Source: Halichondria panicea (taxonomy: Eukaryota > Porifera > Demospongiae > Suberitida > Halichondriidae). From it: a DNA stretch of 64,000 bases. Below, piece after piece: positions 24,440 through 35,036 of the stretch (positions within the stretch are counted from its first letter, which is position 1; every line of letters begins with the position of its first letter). Made by a program: the position numbers and the translations under genes. The stretch spans positions 3,697,963-3,761,962 of the forward strand of contig NC_087382.1 in the NCBI RefSeq assembly GCF_963675165.1, in the 5' to 3' direction. Under the pieces are notes generated by a model. That model did no database searches, was not told the DNA's origin, and saw nothing but the letters and a program-made list of their open reading frames with translations.

Positions 24440-25130
24440 GAAATACATCATTTGAAAGGTAGTTTCTAAGCTTTCAGAAAAAATCATAATATTTTTGATA
24501 TTGGATCAACAGTACTCAAGTTATGGCTGTTCAAAGATGTTCAACTACAACCCTCCCCCCCTCTCTTGTATAGTTCGGGGACTCTTTCAGCTGCCATAAC
24601 TTGAATTCCGTGGATAGTGTCTATGATTTTCTGAAAAGAATTTTTAAGAGGTGTGATAAAATTTCATATTTGAGAGATAAAAGTATTTATTAATTTGGCG
24701 ATACCATAGATAATCAATAGTTTGGGGACTCTTTCAGCTGCCATAACTTGAGAATTCCAATGTCAATATTTTTATAATTTTCTATAAAAAGAATTTTCAA
24801 GAGCTAGGGTGTGATCAAATTTTATATTTGAGAGATAACAGTATTGGCCAATTTGGCGATACCCATGGTCTAAGGCCGAAAAATGACGAATTATGGTCCC
24901 AACAAAATTTGGATTTGAACACATCATTTGAAAAGTTTCTTTCTCAGCTTTCAGAAAATCAAAACATTTTTGAAATTGGATCGATAATACTAAAGTTACG
25001 GCTGTTGAAAAATGTTCAACTGCAACTCCCCTTCCGTTTAATGAATGATTTGGGGACTCTTTTAGCTGCCATAACTTGTATTCAAAATTCCGTGTATTTA
25101 ATTTAAACGATTTTATGAAAGCTTAGAGAG
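24440..25130. repeat. Cluster of dispersed repeats
   Basis: At least three copies of GGGGACTCTTTCAGCTGCCATAACTTG-type sequence (for example 24579-, 24723-, 25052-) alternate with AGCTTTCAGAAAATCA-type motifs (24470-, 24949-). This is the same family as 906-985. It falls in an intron of the decayed USP gene. Confidence 0.65.
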
Positions 25131-25628
25131 AGACCTTTCAAAACGGAACCCCATGCATGCATATTAGAGTGTGTGTATATCACCTTAGTGTGGACGCAGT
25201 GAAGAGAGGAGTGGTTCATACTGAGTCTTGGCCATGCATGTGTCCTGTATGATTAATTAAACAGCAATAGAATTATAAAAGAAGGCTATACTGCAAGACA
25301 ACATGCCAAACATGCCATGCAATGTGGTAGAGTACATTCATTGATCAAGCCAGAAAATTATACTGTAAAAACAATGTCTGGACATTTGAATTCTGTTAGC
25401 ACATAAATTACGGGCCAGATCATTGTCTAGTATAGCATCTTCGACCTCTACATTTGTACTATCTATATCTACACCAAATGCACTGACAGTGATGTTTGTG
25501 TTCTGTGCCCTCAGCTTACCAACATCGATGTATCGTGGTATTCTAATATTGTCCACTCTCTTAGAGTTCTCAGACAGCTGGTATATAGTTGTAACCATAG
25601 CGCTTGAGGTGGAGTATCATAATCGTGT

Positions 25629-25760
25629 GTGTGTGTAATGTGTGCGTGCATGTGATGTGTGTGAGTGTGTGTGTGTGTGTGATGTGTGTGTGTGTATGCG
25701 TGTGTACATACGCGCGTGTGCGTGGGTAAGTATGGGTGTGTGCATGCGTATGTGTGTACA
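25629..25760. repeat. (GT)n / (GTGTGC)n microsatellite
   Basis: Irregular GT repeat, read as (CA)n on the minus strand, ending five bases before the expected USP exon start. Open frames here are Thr/His low-complexity artefacts. Confidence 0.9.
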
Positions 25761-26158
25761 TGCATGGGGGGTGAGAGGACTATAAATACGATTCATACAC
25801 ACTACACATCTGTTTAAGTTATGGGAGGTATGAAAAAGGCTATAAATATTACCAAACGTACGCGACAGCAATTAATTTAGTCTGCCGTCGACAGATAAAC
25901 AAACAATCACATGTTTAGTTGAGTAGTCCAATTCTCACGGCAGCCAAAAATAATAGTAATACAAGACAGTGTAAAGTATAATCATCTCCCCCCACCTTGG
26001 TAGTCTAGCCAGTTGCAGGGAGAGTGTTGCAGTCTGACAGCCACAGCTGGTGCAGTTGAACTCAACCTCCTCAGCCTGTGAGAAGAAAATCAGGCATGAA
26101 TATTTTAATGTGAGGTATTTATTCCTGCATGCCTAGAACAGAGGTATACTTATACTCC

Positions 26159-26180
26159 CCTCCCTATAAAAGAAAGTGTT
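26159..26180 (+). promoter_or_regulatory. TATA-like box ahead of R0
   Basis: CCCTCCCTATAAAAGAAAGT, about 130 bases before the R0 start. The same CCCC-TATAAAAG arrangement occurs ahead of R10 at 49673-49686. Confidence 0.45.
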
Positions 26181-26305
26181 TGTGTAGCACAATTCACAAA
26201 AAGCAAGTAATATAGAACTATATATATAGAACAAGTCAATTAAAATTAGCAACAAGTCAACTACTGAGTCAAGTACGCACCTACGAATCGAAGGAAACAA
26301 GGGAA

Positions 26306-26494
26306 ATGGATGGACTAGATGACAACGTGTCCAACAACACAAACGTGTACTGTACAAATGTCAGTCAGATTCAAGTTGTGAGCATCTTTGGAATAATTAG
26401 CACACTATTGCTATTGGTTCCCTCACTTCTCTTTAAGCTGCACTGTAGTAGACATAAATTGTTTAATACAAGCTTCTCAGAAAATGAAGTCTAA
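26306..26494 (+). pseudogene. R0: truncated seven-helix family copy
   Basis: Starts MDGLDDNVSNNTNVYC and keeps the N-terminal domain and first helix (IFGIISTLLLLVPSLL), then diverts into unrelated sequence (CTGCACTGTAGTAGACATAA...) and stops. That same junction sequence recurs at 53765-53850, so it is part of a repeat. Only about one sixth of a full gene remains. Confidence 0.8.
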
Positions 26495-26593
26495 AACTGA
26501 CATACAACAATTCCTTAAACAACAATGAATATTTGAGTAAGTGGTTCTCATGCATATAGCAAGTCATGAATACACTCCTACACAATCTCCATT

Positions 26594-26603
26594 GCACATG
26601 TGC
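26594..26603. promoter_or_regulatory. Palindromic E-box-like motif ahead of R1
   Basis: GCACATGTGC, followed by AGGCTCGCCCC. The same ACACATGTGCAGGCTC block lies ahead of R5 (near 40353) and in the R16 upstream region (near 61975), about 150-230 bases before the gene starts. Confidence 0.4.
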
Positions 26604-26755
26604 AGGCTCGCCCCATTATACACAAGGGTATCTCTAATAATGCAGTAGCTATTTGAAGTGCTTTAGCAATAGAAGTAGCTGCATGCATAAAAGACAAGAC
26701 AGTTGAAGAGAACTATACTGAGTCCCAGTGATGTGGATATTATAAAACAAGGAAA

Positions 26756-27778
26756 ATGGATGGACTAGATTACTATGTGGACAACAGCACAAACTGTCTA
26801 AATATCAGTGATTCTGTGATAAAGTCATTCCAAACTTTCAGAATCTCTTGTATAATTGGCACACCGTTGCTATTGGTTCCCTCATTGATATTGCAGTTGT
26901 TTTTTATATACCGGTACAAGTCTACATTTCTACACCGTCAATTGCTCTACACAACTGTTGTTTTGATACTAATGAATGCTATCTACATTGTACACCTGAG
27001 CACTATTGATATCAGTTGTTCTTTGTCTTTCGCATATGTGACTAACGGTTTGAATCGGTACATATTTTATGTGGATATCATTCAAGTAACAATCATCCAT
27101 CTTCTACTCTTGTACAAGCTTTGCAAGCACATAGAAACAAGAACCATGCAACGTCTACGGACACTTTGCTGCAATATTCGTCCACGCCTGTGGCATGAAG
27201 TGATGATAGTGTGTATTCAACTTGGCCTCCCATTACCCGTACTAATAGTTAACATTGTGATGACATTAAAAACTCTATATTCAATTTTAAATGACATTAT
27301 AGATTCGGAAATGAGATATCTTTTTCTGCCTACACTGGCAGTCAACATACTACTAGGCCTGATATGCATAGTGTTGCTGGTGGTCTGGTTTTGTATGCTG
27401 ATAAAGAGAAAACTGTTGAAAAACAAAGCCAAATTTGTGTGCACTCAAATGGGTCACATATTAATCGTCTTAGTCGTCTTATTAATCGGGAACACAGCTT
27501 TTTTCTATAATTTAGATGATTCCTTTTTTGTATTTTTTGCCCTGCGAACATTTGCTACTGTATCGTTTAGTGTATACTTTCTCGTAAGCCTACCAGATTT
27601 ACAAAGGAGAGTCACTACAAAGGCCCAAGTTCCTGCAACTAATTGTCACACCAACCCGCCCTCTACTAGAGTCAGCCTGCCTACAGATACAGCCGAGCAT
27701 GCTCCAAACTTTCTAAGCCCAAGTACGGCAGGACCTTCAGAAGTGACTCCACTAGTGAACAATGAAACCTTATTGTAA
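26756..27778 (+). CDS. R1: intact orphan seven-helix membrane protein
   Basis: 340 residues, intronless. Layout as in the other copies: short N-terminus with NST and NIS glycosylation sites, then helices at about 26-48, 59-77, 92-120, 145-170, 190-215, 226-248 and 255-278, then a C-tail. Positive charge follows helix 1 (YRYKSTFLHR) and helix 3 (YKLCKHIETR), which puts the N-terminus outside. The C-tail is NPPSTRVSLPTDTAEHAPNF..., rich in Ser/Thr/Pro and ending NNETLL. There is no DRY, no NPxxY and no clear extracellular Cys pair, so it is not an ordinary class A receptor. A receptor role, perhaps chemosensory, is inferred from topology, single-exon structure and tandem expansion. It differs from the other copies by Cys in place of Arg in the tail (NCHTNPP). 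Confidence 0.85.
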   Translation: MDGLDYYVDNSTNCLNISDSVIKSFQTFRISCIIGTPLLLVPSLILQLFFIYRYKSTFLHRQLLYTTVVLILMNAIYIVHLSTIDISCSLSFAYVTNGLNRYIFYVDIIQVTIIHLLLLYKLCKHIETRTMQRLRTLCCNIRPRLWHEVMIVCIQLGLPLPVLIVNIVMTLKTLYSILNDIIDSEMRYLFLPTLAVNILLGLICIVLLVVWFCMLIKRKLLKNKAKFVCTQMGHILIVLVVLLIGNTAFFYNLDDSFFVFFALRTFATVSFSVYFLVSLPDLQRRVTTKAQVPATNCHTNPPSTRVSLPTDTAEHAPNFLSPSTAGPSEVTPLVNNETLL

Positions 27779-28184
27779 TCTAGCTAGTACAAGCACGTTA
27801 TATTTGTACATGCACACACACATGCACAATGTATGAGAACATAATCATTATTATACTCTAATGAAAGTAATATCAGAAACCAATGAGTATACTAGCTCTA
27901 TATAGCCTTAAACCTAGCTTGTACGACAATATCCCTCATATAGACAGCCAACTGCCCATAGTGGCAAGTCCAACACGTGAATACAATTAAAAATTGTGTT
28001 TGTCTGATAAATGCTATATAGGGTGACTTCCTTACAATCTTCCCTGTATACTCGGGTTCTCTTCTAATAAGCACAAGTCTTTGTCTAACACAATGCATAG
28101 AGTATAGCTACGTATAATTATTTTTAATCGGGAACATAGATTTGTGGTTTCAGGTTATACTGATGGTCTATAGTAGCAATACGA
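27779..28184. other. Array spacer
   Basis: Holds the R1 3' UTR (TGCACACACACATGCACAAT motif common to all copies) and diverged array DNA. No open gene seen. Confidence 0.5.
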
Positions 28185-28535
28185 ACAATTGCTCCAGTAT
28201 ATTTTGGTGTGTACATTAAGTCTATTTATTCTGAGAAAGAAAGTTCCATATACAAAGGCCCAAGTGTTTGCAACTAATCGCCACACCAACCCGCCCTCTA
28301 CTAGATAATACAAACAGCTGTTCCAGTATCTTTTGGTGTGTATATTCTCATAAGCATACCAAAATAATATGCGAAAGAAAGTCCGTACAAGAGCTTTTAC
28401 AAGCCACACCAACCCGCCCTCTACTAGAGTCAGCCTGCCTACAGATACAGCCGAACATGCTCCAAACTTTCTAAGTCCAAGTACTGCATGAGCATGCAGG
28501 ACCTTCAGAAGTGACTCCACTAATAAACTAAAAGT
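28185..28535 (+). pseudogene. Two fused receptor 3' remnants
   Basis: Two successive remnants of helix 7 plus C-tail: one to about 28316, ending at TCTACTAGA, the other 28305-28535. Both keep the almost unchanged tail sequence (CACACCAACCCGCCCTCTAC) but have no helices 1-6 and no open frame. Confidence 0.8.
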
Positions 28536-29239
28536 AGAATATTTGTACATGCACACACATTACAAGACAGAAAGTACTATCACAAACCAATGAGTACTAG
28601 CTCTAGCCTTATTCTTCTTCATATCTAGATAGACAAATTGCCTGTAGAGGCAATTTCCAAAACATGAATACAATTACAAAATGTGTTCAATACAAGGGAA
28701 GATGTGCATGTCCAGCAACTACACACAATCTCCACTACCACACATACACAAGCATGCAAGCGTACATGCAGTCTTGTCTAACCAAGAGCTCATAAATAGA
28801 GAGAAATAACTTCAGTGTATGCTCGAGGCTTATATACGTTTCGTAATTCGTACATTGTCAATTGTTAATTTGTACATGCACACACAATTAATGAGAACAC
28901 AGTATAATGAAAGTACTATTGAGTACTATAGCTCTAGCCTTATTCAGAACTAGCTGGTATAGATAACTCCCTCGTATAGATAGTCAACTGCCCAAATAGT
29001 GGCAAGTCCAAATGTGAATTAATGCAATTATAGAAGTTGTGTACATAAGGGAAGGTCGTCAGCAATTACGCTGAGATTGCAATTCTTGTGGCCTAGGGGT
29101 TAGATGATGGTGATGTCCAGCAACTTGTGTATACTTAGTTACAGTGCAAGGTCAAACAGTGGTCATAAGTCCTTATGTTACTTACAATGAATATCTGAGT
29201 GGTTCTCACACAAACAACTTACGAGAATAACCCACTTCC
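28536..29239. other. Array spacer with two promoter-like modules
   Basis: Contains array upstream-type sequence (TCCAGCAACTACACACAATC, near 28715) and the A-box-like module near 29060-29200. No coding region. Confidence 0.5.
29060..29200. repeat. A-box-like repeat module, copy 1
   Basis: Contains TGGCCTAGGGGTTAGATGAT (29089-); the first 11 bases fit the tRNA A-box consensus. Downstream, GTGCAAGG... is the counterpart of the GGTTTATCAAC seen in the other copies. Possibly a tRNA-derived SINE remnant. Other copies are at 45920, 49455, 51010 and 56180. Confidence 0.35.
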
Positions 29240-29440
29240 ACACAATAATCGTCTTAGTCTACGAAATCTATGAAAGAAATTCATGACAAAGGCCTATGTT
29301 CCTGCAACTAATCGCCACACCAACCCGCCCTCTACTAGAGTCAGCCTGCCTACAGATACAGCCGAACATGCTCCAAACTTTCTAAGCCCAAGCACGGCAG
29401 AACCTTCAGAAGTGACTCCATGCACTAATAAACTAAAAAC
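29240..29440 (+). pseudogene. Receptor tail-only remnant
   Basis: From a piece of helix 6-7 junction straight into the conserved tail (YVPATNRHTNPPSTRVSLPT...). Helices are absent. The tail frame is open but has lost its gene. Confidence 0.8.
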
Positions 29441-29923
29441 CCCTATTAAAAAAGACGTTAATTTGTACATGCACACACACACACAATGAGAGACAGTTTA
29501 TAATGAAAGTACTATCACAAACCAATGAGTACTAGCTCTAGCCTTATTCAGAAACCCTTCTTCATATCTAGATAGACAAACTGCCTATAGAGGTAATTAC
29601 CTAAATATGAATATAATTAAATTGTGTTCAATACAAGGGAAGATGTGCATGTCCAGCAACTACACACAATCTCCACTACCACACATGCATGCAAATACAC
29701 GCCCTGTATATAAGCAAGCGTACAGTCTTTGTCTAACCAAGAGCTCAGAAGTAACTTCAGCGTATGCTCGAGGCTTACGTTTCGTATAGTATAATTGCCG
29801 GTGAAACCGCATTTCTTTAATATATGGAAAGCCACCAAACCGCAGCGCTATATTGTATTGTGTATATATAACACGTATATAGGGATTCAACCCACTTTAG
29901 TTTTACAAATTCTCATGCATTAT

Positions 29924-29933
29924 CCATATATGG
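29924..29933. promoter_or_regulatory. CArG box ahead of R2
   Basis: Perfect CCATATATGG, 226 bases before the R2 start, inside an upstream module shared with R3, R7, R12 and R14. Confidence 0.5.
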
Positions 29934-30158
29934 CAATGCAGTCATCATATGACGCTCTTATGGTCTCCATCGGAGATCATGTGAGATAGAGTGTGTTGTA
30001 CTTGCTAATATTGCTCCTGGTCTAACACAATGCATGTAGTAGCTACATTAGAAGTATTCTAGCAATAGCTGCATACACACAAGTCAAGAGAGTTTAGCAA
30101 TGGACCAAATCAAGTGAAGAGAGAGGTACTGACTCAAGAATCTGACTATACAAGGAAA

Positions 30159-31027
30159 ATGGATGGGCAACTTTACAATGAGCCCAACAGCACAAACTAT
30201 CTTAATATCAATGATTCTGTGAAAAAGCAGTTCCAATTAGATATGAGGATCTTTGTTATAATCAGCATAGTGCTATTACGGTAGTTCCCACATTGATCTT
30301 GCAGCTCTTCTTTATCTGTTGGTACAAGTCTACATTTCTACACCGACAATTCCTCTACACAACAGTTTTTGTGCTATTATATTATATATCTTTGCAGCTG
30401 AGCACTCTTGATGTTGATTGTTCTTTCTTTCCTTTGTTAATGAATAGCTTGATTGGGTACATAATTATAAGTAGGTACATATCTTATGTGGAGATAATGC
30501 AAATAACAACAATCCATCTTCTCCTGTTGTACAAACTCTGCAAGCACATAGAAACAAGAATCACGCAACGGCTACGGGCACTGCGCTGCAATATTTGTCC
30601 ACACCTATGGCATGATGTGATGATAGTGTGTATTCAACTTGGTCTCCCATTACCCGTACTAATAGCTGACATTGTGATGACATTGAAAACTCGCTCAATC
30701 TACTTTATAGAAGAGGAACTTTATTATATTGTTAGACCTCTGCTGGCAGTCAATGCACTATTGGGCCTGACATGCACAGTGATACTGGTTAGTTGGTTTT
30801 GTATGCTGTGGAAAAGAAGATTGCTAAAGAATAAAGTGAAATTTGTGTGCACTCAAATGGGCCACATACTGTTCATCTTAGTCGTCTTATTAATTGGGAG
30901 CATACTTTTATTGCCTTTATATTATAGTTATGGTAATGCAGTAGTTTTTGTAATGCGAATGTTTCCTCCCATATCTTTTGGTGTGTACTTTATCGTAAGT
31001 CTACCAAGTATACGAAGGATCTTATGA
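30159..31027 (+). pseudogene. R2: seven-helix family pseudogene
   Basis: Starts MDGQLYNEPNSTNYLNI. About five extra bases around 30278-30283 shift the frame and create TAG at 30282-30284 within helix 1. The rest (helices 1-7) is open from about 30293, but the end breaks at GAAGGATCTTATGA, before any C-tail. The lost tail is replaced by the fragment at 31040-31335. Confidence 0.85.
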
Positions 31028-31039
31028 ATAAACCACTTT

Positions 31040-31335
31040 CACACGATACACAACTTATTTCTATTCAGCTATTCAGATTATGTTCATTTTTCTCTTGCAA
31101 TATTTTCTGCACTACGAACAATTGCTCTCGTATCTTTTGGTGTGTATGTTCTCATAAGCCTACCACATCTACAAAAGAAAGTCACTACAAAGGCCCAAGT
31201 TCCAACTAATCGCCACACCAACCCGCCCTCTACTAGAGTCAGCCTGCCTATAGATACAGCCGAACATGCTCCAAACTTTCTAAGTCCAAGCATGGCAGAA
31301 TCTTCAGAAGCGACTCCGCTAATACAATTAAACCC
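31040..31335 (+). pseudogene. Helix 6-7 plus tail fragment fused behind R2
   Basis: Resembles the R6/R8 version of helix 6-7 (TTATTTCTATTCAG...ACGAACAATTGCTC) followed by a complete C-tail, open from 31142. It makes R2 a chimera of two family members. Confidence 0.8.
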
Positions 31336-31773
31336 TTATTGTAAAAAGAAGATGTTATTATTTGTACATGCACACACATTACAAGACAGTTTATATGAAA
31401 GCACTATCACAAACCAATGAGTACTAGCTCTAGCCTTATTCAGAAACCATTCTTCATATCTAGATAAACAAACTGCCTATAGTGGTAATTATCTAAACAT
31501 GAATATAACTAGAGCACTAAAGTGCAAACCCTCGGCTGGTGACATGATTAAAAAGCAACCAGAAATATAATGCAGTGCATATAGTGACGTTGTTATCATG
31601 TATGACTTGCACAGCAACTCAGGAGCAATAAAACTAAACTCAAAACTAAAGTTGGAGTCTTAGACTAAGAGAAGTATGGCTCCTTCCAGGCTGGAGTACA
31701 TATAGGATCCAGAGTCAGTCAACAACCTTAGTCACACAATTCTACTTTTTCTTGACCGTATTCAATTGTTCCT

Positions 31774-31848
31774 GGTACGGGATCACTTCAGCTGAAAATA
31801 CATAATCAAGCCTTGACTAGATATTTTTAGCTGAAGTGATCCCGTACC
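31774..31848. repeat. 20-bp perfect inverted repeat in satellite unit 1
   Basis: Arm 31774-31793 (GGTACGGGATCACTTCAGCT) pairs exactly with 31829-31848; the loop is 35 bases. Resembles a small MITE-like hairpin. Confidence 0.9.
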
Positions 31849-32352
31849 TTGACTCAAGGCCACATGGCAAGTTTAAGCTTCTTAGCTTTTGCTCGCTTTT
31901 ACTCGACAAAGAAGCTTTAACATCAAAATCTGCCACTATTTAAACCAAGATATTGTTGTGTGAAGACTACCTATGCTGCAAACGCAGTGCTATGGCATCC
32001 AGGTGAGTAGATATACTCGTTACAAACAAACAAACAAACAAACTAGAGCACTAAAGTGCAAACCCTCGGCTGGTGACATGATTAAAAAGCAACCAGAAAT
32101 ATAATGCAGTGCATATAGTGATGTTGTTATCATGTACATGTATGACTTGCACAGCAACTCAGGAGCAATAAAACAAAACTCAAAACTAAAGTAACAACGT
32201 GCACATGGACTGGGATCACAGCAAAGAAGCCTGGAGTCTTAGACTAAGAGAAGTATGGCTCCTTCCAGGCTGGAGTACGTATAGGATCCAGAGTCAGTCA
32301 ACAACCTTAGTCACACAATTCTACTTTTTCTTGGCCGTATTCAATTGTTCCT

Positions 32353-32427
32353 GGTACGGGATCACTTCAGCTGAAAATACATAATCAAGCCTTGACTAGA
32401 TATTTTTAGCTGAAGTGATCCCGTACC
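32353..32427. repeat. 20-bp perfect inverted repeat in satellite unit 2
   Basis: Same hairpin as in unit 1, arms 32353-32372 and 32408-32427. Later units keep only one arm (for example GGTACAGGATCACTTCAGTT). Confidence 0.9.
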
Positions 32428-34856
32428 TTGACTCAAGGCCACATGGCAAGTTTAAGCTTCTTAGCTTTTGCTCGCTTTTACTCGACAAAGAAGCTTTAAC
32501 ATCAAAATCTGCCACTATTTAAACCAAGATATTGTTGTGTGAAGACTACCTATGCTGCAAACGCAGTGCTATGGCATCCAGGTGAGTAGATATACTCGTT
32601 ACAAACAAACAAACAAACTAGAGCACTAAAGTGCAAACCCTCGGCTGGTGACATGATTATAAAGAAACCAGAAGACTGATATAATGCAGTGCATATATTA
32701 TAGTGATGTTGTTATCATCATCATGCACTGGCATGACTTGCACAGCAACTCAGGACTAAACCAGACTGGAGGCATGCTGAAACATTTGAGAACAGGTGGT
32801 ACTGTAGATATAATTATGCACTGTGGATTAGGATCACAGTAAAGAAGCCTGGAGTCTCAGAAAAGTATGGCTCCAGGTTCTGCATGGAGTAGGATCCCAG
32901 TCAGCAGCAGGAGCTATAATTCAAGCTTCTACTTTAGTGACCCTGTTCCATTGTTCCTGGTATATACAGCTTTCTACTTTAGTGACCCTGTTCCATCGTT
33001 CTTGGTACAGGATCACTTCAGTTATAAGTAACGCATGTGCAAGTTCTGTTCAAGCTACATTTTGCTCGCTTTTATTAGACAAAGGAGCTTTAACACCGAA
33101 AGCTGCCACTATTTAAAGTACTAACTTGTTGTGTGGAGGCTACTCACGCTGTAAACGCAGTGCTAGAGCATCCAAGTAAGCAGACCTAGTCACAAGCTTA
33201 TTCAAGCTTCTTAGCTTTTGCTCGACAAAGAAGCTTTAATATCAAAATCTGCCACTATTTAAATCAAGATATTGTTGTGTGAAGGCTATCCATGCTGTAA
33301 ACGCAGTGCTGTGGCATCCAGGTGAGTAGATATACCTGTGACAAACAAACAAACAGACAAACTAGAGCACTAAAGTGCAAACCCTCGGCTGGTGACATGA
33401 TTATAAAGAAACTAGAAATATAATGCAGTGCATAATTATAGTGATGTTGTTATCATGTATGACTTGCACAGCAACTCAGGAGCAATAAAACTAAACCAGA
33501 CTGGAGGCATGCTGAAACATTTGAGAACAGGTAGTGGTACTATAGATATATTATGCACTGTGGATTAGGATCACAGTAAAGAAGCCTGGAGTCTCAGAGA
33601 AGTATGGCTCCAGGCTCTGCATGGAGTAGGATCCCAGTCAGCAGCAGGAGCTATAATTTAAGCTTCTACTTTAGTGACCCTGTTCCATTGTTCCTGGTAT
33701 AATACAGCTTTCTACTTTAGTGACCCTGTTCCATCATTCTTGGTACAGGATCACTTCAGTTATAAGTAACGCATGTGCAAGTTCTGTTCAAGCTACATTT
33801 TGCTCGCTTTTATTAGACAAAGAAGCTTTAACACCGAAAGCTGCCACTATCAAAAGTACTAACTTGTTGTGTGGAGGCTACTCATGCTGTAAACGCAGTG
33901 CTAGAACATCCAGGTAAGCAGACCTAGTCACAAGCTTATTTAAGCTTCTTAGCTTTTGCTCGACAAAGAAGCTTTAACATCAAAATCTGCCACTATTTAA
34001 ACCAAGATATTGTTATGTGAAGGCTACCTATGCTGCAAACGCAGCGCTATGGCATCCAGGTGAGTAGATATACTCGTGACAAACAGACAAACAAACTAGA
34101 GCACTAAAGTGCAAACCCTCGGCTGGTGTCATGATTAAAAAGAAACCAGAAATATAATGCAATGCATATAGTGATGTTGTTATCATGTATGACTTGCACA
34201 GCAACTCAGGAGCAATAAAACTAAACCAGACTGGAGGCATGCTGAAACATTAATTTTGAGAACAGGTAGTGGTACTATAATAGTACCACTACAGTATAGA
34301 TATATGCACTGTGGATTAGGATCACAGTAAAGAAGCCTGGAGTCTCAGAGAAGTATGGCTCCAGGTTCTGCATGGAGTAGGATCCCAGTCAGCAGCAGGA
34401 GCTATAATTCAAGCTTCTACTTTAGTGACCATTGTTCCTGGTATATACAGCTTTCTACCTTAGTGACCCTGTTCCATCGTTCTTGGTACAGGATCACTTC
34501 AGTTATAAGTAACGCATGTGCAAGTTCTGTTCAAGCTACATTTTGCTCGCTGTTATTAGACAAAGGAGCTTTAACACCGAAAGCTGCCACTATCAAAAGT
34601 ACTAACTTGTTGTGTGAAGGCTACTCATGCTGTAAACGCAGTTCTAGAACATCCAGGTAAGCAGACCTAGTCACAAGCTTATTCAAGCTTCTTAGCTTTT
34701 GCTCGACAAAGAAGCTTTAACATCAAAATCTGCCACTATTTAAATCAAGATATTGTTCTGTGAAGGCTATCCATGCTGTAAACGCAGTGCTGTGGCATCC
34801 AGGTGAGTAGATATACCTGTGACAAACAAACAGACAAACAAACAAACAAACCAACA

Positions 34857-35036
34857 GACTACTATACCCGTGGCCGCCCACGCGCCTCGGGTAACAAACA
34901 AACAAACAAACCAACAGACTACTATACCCGTGGCCGCCCACGCGCCTCGGGTAACAAACAAACCAACAGACTACTATACCCGTGGCCGCCCACGCGCGCC
35001 TCGGGTAACAAACAGACAAACAGACAGACTACTATG
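34857..35036. repeat. GC-rich minisatellite, cluster 1 (3 copies)
   Basis: Three units, each a GC-rich core of 27-29 bases (ACCCGTGGCCGCCCAC...CTCGGGT) separated by AAAC/AGAC runs and GACTACTAT. The core ends are inverted (ACCCG/CGGGT), with an inner GTGGCCGCCCAC stem. Confidence 0.9.

Larger units (their letters stand above)
23961..26075 (-). pseudogene. USP37: C-terminal half of a USP26/29/37-type ubiquitin protease, decayed
   Basis: Exon-like pieces on the minus strand in the right order: 26075-25996 (AEEVEFNCTSCG... LARLPR, the zinc-ribbon arm), 25624 to about 25340 (IMILHLKRYGYNY... RVDNIRIPRYI), about 25244-25184 (weak), 24350-24212 (GHYISDVYSF with the catalytic His, WRTYNDSQVSEV, GYIFFYLHR) and 24000-23961 (SIFTNVSVQFGR stop). 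Homology to the USP37 group is clear from these blocks. Lesions: the 25624 exon is preceded by CACAC instead of CACAG, a frameshift falls within it at about 25583, and the weak exon has an in-frame TAA at 25187-25185. The Cys-box half is absent upstream, where the membrane-protein array begins. I infer a truncated pseudogene; sequencing error could explain single lesions. Confidence 0.7.

Noticed and set aside
26756-27778. Class A rhodopsin-type GPCR
   Set aside because: No DRY at helix 3, no NPxxY at helix 7 and no matching Cys in the loop after helix 4. Left as an orphan seven-helix family.
29089-29160. Functional tRNA gene
   Set aside because: Only an A-box-like stretch is convincing; no cloverleaf can be drawn and the B-box is poor.
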